Below, one piece after another: positions 58,995-64,000 of a stretch of DNA of 64,000 nucleotides. Location: positions 2,516,001-2,580,000 of the forward strand of contig JARHVA010000639.1 in NCBI GenBank assembly GCA_037957365.1, in the 5' to 3' direction. The notes beneath the pieces are model-generated. The model saw only the letters and a program-made list of their open reading frames with translations. It made no database searches and was not told where the DNA came from. Position numbers and translations under genes: made by a program. The stretch's first letter is position 1. Each line of letters begins with the position of its first letter. The stretch is from Torreya grandis. Lineage: Eukaryota > Streptophyta > Pinopsida > Cupressales > Taxaceae.

Positions 58995-61900
58995 TTCATA
59001 AAATTCTAAAAACTAGGACCTATGCATGTTATGTTTAGTTTATTTACATCAGTTTATTAGAGCTTAATATATGTATTACTTCTCCTATCTTGTTTTTTTA
59101 TCAATTATGATTTATAAGTGTACTTGAATGAATTGTATAACATACATGTTATCATTTTTTGATGCAATTATAGGTGGTTATATTATCTAAGGCCCACAAA
59201 TTTCACATAGATAAAATTACTCTAATATAGAAAGTAACACATTTTGCTCTTGTTCAATTCCAACAAACTTATCTTAGTCAACATAGACTATAATGTTTAG
59301 ATTTAAAATAATCATAGGTTATCTATAGCTCATCTATATCACACCAATTTCACTATGGGCATACTTTTACATAGGTTTTATCATTCTATGACTATCCTTA
59401 TTGTTCCTACTTCAATACATTACATTTCATGATTTATTGGCTACTTTCACATTGCTAGATTACTGGATACATGAGTTGTTGAATATATTGATGTTACAAG
59501 TTTCTAATGTCGATCAACTTCCCCTATTCCTACATACTTTTCATGTATTCATCTTGTTTGGATTGTGGACATTTGAACATGTTCTTGATTTTGGATCTCA
59601 ACCTTCATTGTGTGCCTTTATACATGTGAGTGACATTTTAACATGTCCCTTGTATGTGGACCCTTGGATTTATCTTATGTGATTTATGTGTTTTTTATGT
59701 ATTCTTTGTGTATGAATCATGGCTATGACACTTGTTTACTCAGTTGCCCTATTTTTGATGTCATGATGAATATCATCCATCTTCCTAGTTTCTAATGCCA
59801 TGATGAATATCATGCATACTCCCTGATTTGTTTTATTCATTTTCAAATACTCAATATATGATCATTGTTCACTATGATTTTCATTGTTAACATCTATCTA
59901 GACATGACACTATATATGCTTAGTTCTACATGCATCTTATGTTACTATATTTATCAATTTACTTATGATGATGCCTTGATCTCAAATGTTATAATTACTA
60001 CTTCAGATTTCAATCATTTACATAAAATCATTCACATAAATTTCTTATTTTGAGTTAAGTTATTGTACAGGCTTCATAACTCACCTCAAAATATGGGGCA
60101 TACATAGTGGCTTGTCTTAGAGACTAAGCTAAAAAACATAATGCACAGACATGAAAAGATAGGTTTTACTCAATTGATCATAATTTATACCCATAAATTA
60201 CCCATAAATTAGTTTAAAAAAACAATGCTCCATTCAAACAAGGGTACAGATCAAACATGTCTAAAATAATACACTATTATCCTAGTAGTTAGAAAACAAT
60301 GATTTCTATAAAATCTCAGAATCATAGTCAATTCCAGGACAATTTGCAACATATATAAAAATTTATTTCAGATAAAAAACTTAGGTTTGCCTAAGATTTT
60401 TCTCAAATTAAGGGCATCATGTGTGACATGTGTTCTAAAACATGCATATGTATTTTTCTTAGAATATTACATAATATTACTTAGTTTTAGAGTCCACATA
60501 CACTCATATATCAAAGTGGGGGCCTATGCATGGTACATGACCACCTCCTTGCTCACTTTTGCACTAGTTTCATATAAGGAATGATAGTTCATGTCATTAT
60601 TTATGTTGTATACACCATACTCAGATTATGCTATTTTTTCACTAGTTTTACACCATAAATGAATCTTATTATGTCTGTAGTGGTTGATTCACCTTTTTTC
60701 ACCAGAATGATCCATTAAAATTCTTGCAAGGATTCTAAGATACTCTATTGATTTGGGTATGTGATGATGGAGTTAAACACACCTTAAGTTCCTAAGCACA
60801 CTCTCTTATAAATGAGGATTGGGGAATACATAGTCCTATAGACACCCATTTTGGTACAAGTACACATATTACTAGTATTATTTTATGCATATACCTCTTT
60901 ACTAATAATTATATATCTAGTGATGCGATCTCTTAGGGGCCTTTTTGGTTCCATATTATTCCACTTGATTTACCTACCCCTTGGGAATGTGTGCTATTTT
61001 TATTTATTCTTATTTAGTGTATACTAGAGACCCTACTTGTTATTCTTATTTTTTTAATGTTTTTATCCCCTGGACACTTGCATTCATCTTGGACACTAGT
61101 GTTGATGTTAGTGTCTAGGCTTGAAATAATTTCTTAGTCTTATCTTTTTATATTTTTCCATATCTTTCATGTTGTGACCTTTTTGTTAGCATTATTTGCC
61201 CATCCTATGGTCATATTTTTGCATATCATTAGGTTATAATTCAAAGTCAAAAGGTTCTTATATATACAAAGGCTATGGTCTAATTAACCTACCTTCCAAT
61301 TTGATAAGGCAACTCTATAATAAGAAAATATTATCTATTTCAAGCTATCAAATTGTACTAAAACACTATTTTAAATATCTAAAGCATTCAAAAGTTAAAA
61401 TATACTATTGTATTACTTATACCAAGGGTTACTAGGAGAAAGAGCATATAGTTGTATTGTTACAATTACATACACATGCATAGGAGGGAGAACTACATGT
61501 GATTTTGAGGCCCTCTTAGGAGTATTGGCTATATAAGTAGCACTTGGAAATAATAGGGTTAATAGGGCTAGCTCGACACATGTTACTAACCCATTTTTAC
61601 TAGGTTATAAGAGGTACAATGCAAAATAATTAGAGTTACTTATTGTCTAGATCTAACACATAAGCAAACATAATTTGAAACACATGAAGATTAAATAGGG
61701 GGTAGTGCAAGTGTAATCCAAATTTAAGGTCATGCCTATGTATATTTCTCACTAGACAGTAGCATAAGTTGTGTACATAAGCATCAATGTTACTGTCTTA
61801 GATTGATGTAACTATCTGAAGGTAAAAAATAATCAAAACATAGAATGGACAAAATCCAACTATCCAACATAGTCTTGTGATGACTCCTGATCACTATTAT

Positions 61901-62102
61901 GATTTAGAGTAAAACATTAAATAAGATATGCTCTCTTTATCCCTTAGTTGCTTTGTACATACTATATTTATTACACATACTAGATTAGTCAAAACATGTA
62001 TTAATGACTAGGTTTTAATGTATATCTAAATATTGCCATTCCTTTCAAATAACTTTATTCTCAATAGTATTATCTCTTAAAACCCTTAAAGCACACAAAA
62101 CA
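58993..62102. other. AT-rich spacer; right end probably the 5' LTR of the next element
   Basis: No gene recognised. A ~37-bp duplicate (ATGATGAATATCAT-CAT) lies at 59757-59820. The element starting at 62103 needs an LTR ending here in CA (ACAAAACA at 62102), but its partner lies beyond the window, so the LTR start cannot be placed. A TGTTTTTATCCCC near 61057 is only a guess. Confidence 0.35.
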
Positions 62103-62118
62103 TTTGGCGAACCTAACC
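62103..62118 (+). other. Primer-binding-site candidate
   Basis: TTTGGCGAACCTAACC just after a CA dinucleotide (possible LTR end). Shared with the minus-strand TTTGGTTAACCTAAC at 8052. tRNA not assigned. Confidence 0.5.
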
Positions 62119-62242
62119 TTTGTGTATTGAAACAAAAACCTACTTTCTATATTAGGATTTTTAACTTCACTCAAATTCCATTTCAATTTTCTATATTTTA
62201 TTTTTCAGATCTAATTTATGCTTATATAGGCCTAGTTTAGGA

Positions 62243-63067
62243 ATGTTAACTATTCTTATTTCTTTGGCTATCCTACTTGGAATTTATAATTTTTTCCTAA
62301 AACTTCACCTCCTTATGGATTCCCTAACTCATCCAAAAAATCCCCACCCTTTTTATCTTATTTTCAATGTACTTGATGATCAATGTATTTCATATGAGGA
62401 TCTTATGGAACATCAAAAAGGGGATAAAAACCTTACCATTCCTTATAACTATGACAATGAAATAACAAATGATGAAAATTCAAATTCAAATGACCTGGAT
62501 AGTGATAATGATATTTATTATTATGGATATGAATGTAATGATCTTCCCCTTGGCCATGTTGAACCTCATTCTCCTCCTCATTTGCATTTCAATAATGAAG
62601 AGTCTCAAGAACCAACAAACATGCAAAATGATATTGTTCCTAATGTTGATAATCCAATTATTACATCTCCTCCTTCTTTAGTTGAATTTCCTTCTTCCCT
62701 TTTCAATGATATAAATGTTGAAAAAGTTGAATGTTCTTCTTCCCTTTCCAATGATACAAATGTTGAAAAAGTTAAATGTCCTTCTTCCCTTTCCAGTAAT
62801 ACAAATGTTGAAAAAGTTGAATGTCCTTCTTCCCTTTCCAATGATACAAATGTCGAAAAAGTTGAATGTTATTCTTTCCTTTCCAATGATGAACACATCC
62901 AAATTTTTGAATTTTTGTCTTTTATCTCTCATAATGCAAATACTGATGAAATCCAATGCATGCCTTCACTTCCAAACAATACTAGTGTTGAAAATACCAT
63001 GCCTTATTTGCATAATTCAGACACATCTAGCCCAAGTTTTTATTCCCCTCTAGTATGTAATAATTGA
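62243..63067 (+). CDS. 274-residue leader ORF with 15-residue tandem repeats
   Basis: Longest open frame in the window. It begins MLTILISLAILLGIYNFFL, a hydrophobic segment of about 20-25 residues, possibly a membrane anchor or an artefact of an upstream start. Then come an acidic N/D-rich region and about four and a half copies of a 15-residue unit SSLSNDTNVEKVECP (45 bp, 62688-62910). The C-terminal part is Ser/Asn-rich, ending SPLVCNN. No known domain. It lies between primer site and gag, so it is probably a leader ORF or the N-terminal extension of gag, separated from it by later stops. Confidence 0.5.
   Translation: MLTILISLAILLGIYNFFLKLHLLMDSLTHPKNPHPFYLIFNVLDDQCISYEDLMEHQKGDKNLTIPYNYDNEITNDENSNSNDLDSDNDIYYYGYECNDLPLGHVEPHSPPHLHFNNEESQEPTNMQNDIVPNVDNPIITSPPSLVEFPSSLFNDINVEKVECSSSLSNDTNVEKVKCPSSLSSNTNVEKVECPSSLSNDTNVEKVECYSFLSNDEHIQIFEFLSFISHNANTDEIQCMPSLPNNTSVENTMPYLHNSDTSSPSFYSPLVCNN
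62688..62910. repeat. 45-bp coding tandem repeat
   Basis: Units start near 62691, 62736, 62781 and 62826, with a degraded fifth at 62871. Unit text CTTCTTCCCTTTCCAATGAT and onward. Because the period is a multiple of three and the unit lacks stops in other frames, both strands show long overlapping shadow ORFs (62605-62841, 62678-62956, 62715-63053). Confidence 0.9.
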
Positions 63068-64000
63068 GACACTTGTATTATCTCTCAAACTTTCCTGTTT
63101 GAATGGATAAATGAGAGTACCAATGAACATCCTAAGGAAATAGTTACAAAACTTGCATTGTTTGGAGACAAATAAAAAGTTCAAACTCCATTTGATGTAT
63201 CTCGCTTAAAGGATAAGTCATATAAATCCAATAAATTTAAAAGTAGCATTCCATTATATCTTAATTTTTTGAATAAAAATTAAAGTGATAGTTTCACCCC
63301 CCCACATGCATGATATTACAAATTAAGTGCTAGATGTCCCTTCTTCTCCCAACTTTTTGCATTTTTGGCTAAACAAGAGAAAACATGTACAAGTGAAATT
63401 ATTTAACCCATTCCTATTGAAATTAATTGAATTCCAAGTGAAGTATCATATTTTAATGATAATAGTGTTCTCATTTGTGATATACAATAGGACATACTTA
63501 CCTCTTTAACTATGGGTACTCCTTTGCCAAATATTGAAAACCCATGTGATGATTCTCCTCTCGAGAGTGATACAAATCCCACCATCCCTATGTTTCATGT
63601 CAATGGTATTTTACAACCTATAACACAAACTTAAAAGTCTCCTCATGATATTTTATCTATTATGACTGCCATATGAGATTTGCAACATCAAGTCAAGGCT
63701 CTTCATTTACAAGTTTCTTCTCACGAGGCTCTTTTTGAGTAAAATACATTATCAGGACAACCTATTTCTCAACATGTGTTTGAATACCTTTATCCACGAA
63801 AAATTACTATGATTTATTTCTCTTTATTTGATGGTAAAATGGATCCTACTATTCACTTGAAAAAATATACACTCTTTTGGACATTGGGACTAAAATGTAA
63901 GTTTGATATTAAAAGCATTCAATTGCATTTTAACAGAAGGGGTTCTTGATTGGTATTGAAATATTCTAGATGGTTCATTATTGAATTTAAATAATCTTGA
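63068..64000 (+). pseudogene. Gag relic, runs off the window
   Basis: After the leader ORF the text stays protein-like but with stops: NEHPKEIVTKLALFGDK, SPHDILSIMTAI-stop-DLQHQVKALH (coiled-coil-like) and, from about 63790, YPRKITMIYFSLFDGKMDPT and IHLKKYTLFWTLGLKC. The last matches the capsid start of gypsy gag (F..P.F..YDGT.DP..HL..Y). The remainder lies beyond 64000. Confidence 0.55.

Larger units (their letters stand above)
62103..64000 (+). mobile_element. 5' part of a gypsy-type LTR element, truncated by the window end
   Basis: Begins with a primer-site candidate TTTGGCGAACCTAACC at 62103. After a ~140-bp leader comes a 274-codon ORF, then broken reading frame and a gag-like start near 63780. 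The primer site resembles that of the 1431-9257 element. Nothing of pol is in the window. Confidence 0.6.

Noticed and set aside
58993..62102. Small ORFs as host genes
   Set aside because: All are short, AT-biased and hydrophobic, with no domain, splice context or conserved motif visible.
62605..63053. Three further ORFs overlapping the 274-codon ORF
   Set aside because: By-products of the stop-free 45-bp repeat in other frames.

Overview
This window looks like intergenic DNA from a large, repeat-rich plant nuclear genome. It is AT-rich, CpG looks scarce, no intact host gene is visible, and almost every recognisable coding stretch is a decayed plant retrotransposon (Ty3/gypsy of Tat-like, chromovirus-like and possibly Athila-like type, Ty1/copia, and an L1-type LINE). 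The age of the copies (LTR pairs differ at roughly one base in 8-10 where I compared them) and the nesting fit a gymnosperm or another slowly purging giant genome, but the sequence alone does not settle the species. All translations and alignments were made by eye, so element ends are firm only where a target-site duplication (TSD) or an LTR pair is cited.

Layout. 1-1190: plus-strand Ty3/gypsy protease-RT relic, cut by the window edge. 1431-9257: minus-strand LTR element with ~1.2 kb LTRs, gag and protease remnants but no visible RT or integrase. 9270-10090: relic resembling a plant mobile domain (PMD/MAIN-like) protein. 12080-18500: long minus-strand Tat-like gag-pol relic with RT, two RNase H regions and integrase in order. 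18500-21060: spacer with a decayed minisatellite. 21060-21900: minus-strand RNase H tail plus integrase head of another gypsy element. 22584-29552: complete LTR element with TG...CA LTRs (2,974 and 2,134 bp), near-perfect 5-bp TSD and a degraded tRNA-Asp-type primer site around only 1.86 kb of interior. 29558-33480: AT-rich DNA with one unidentified coding relic.

33590-52335 is a three-level nest. An L1-type LINE (33590-34104 joined to 47360-52335) is split by a copia-like LTR element (34105-47359, perfect TSD CTTCT). That element's 5' LTR is split in turn by a non-autonomous LTR element (34922-43544, TSD ATTGT/GTTGT). The same copia-like LTR carries a ~346-bp-arm inverted repeat. 52336-53930: AT-rich spacer with a (CA)44 microsatellite. 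53930-54540: isolated minus-strand RT piece. 56500-58760: plus-strand gag-protease relic related to the 1431-9257 element. 58890-58992: compound CA/TA microsatellite. 62103-64000: start of another gypsy-type element with primer site, a 274-codon ORF containing 45-bp coding repeats (the longest open frame here), and the head of gag running off the right edge.

No gene appears to work with any other as a pathway; the unit of organisation is the transposable element. The items most worth a second look are the triple nest, the LTR palindrome, the short-interior long-LTR element, a variant gag zinc knuckle shared by three relics, in-frame tandem repeats in the leader ORFs of two elements, and the unidentified relic near 32.4 kb.
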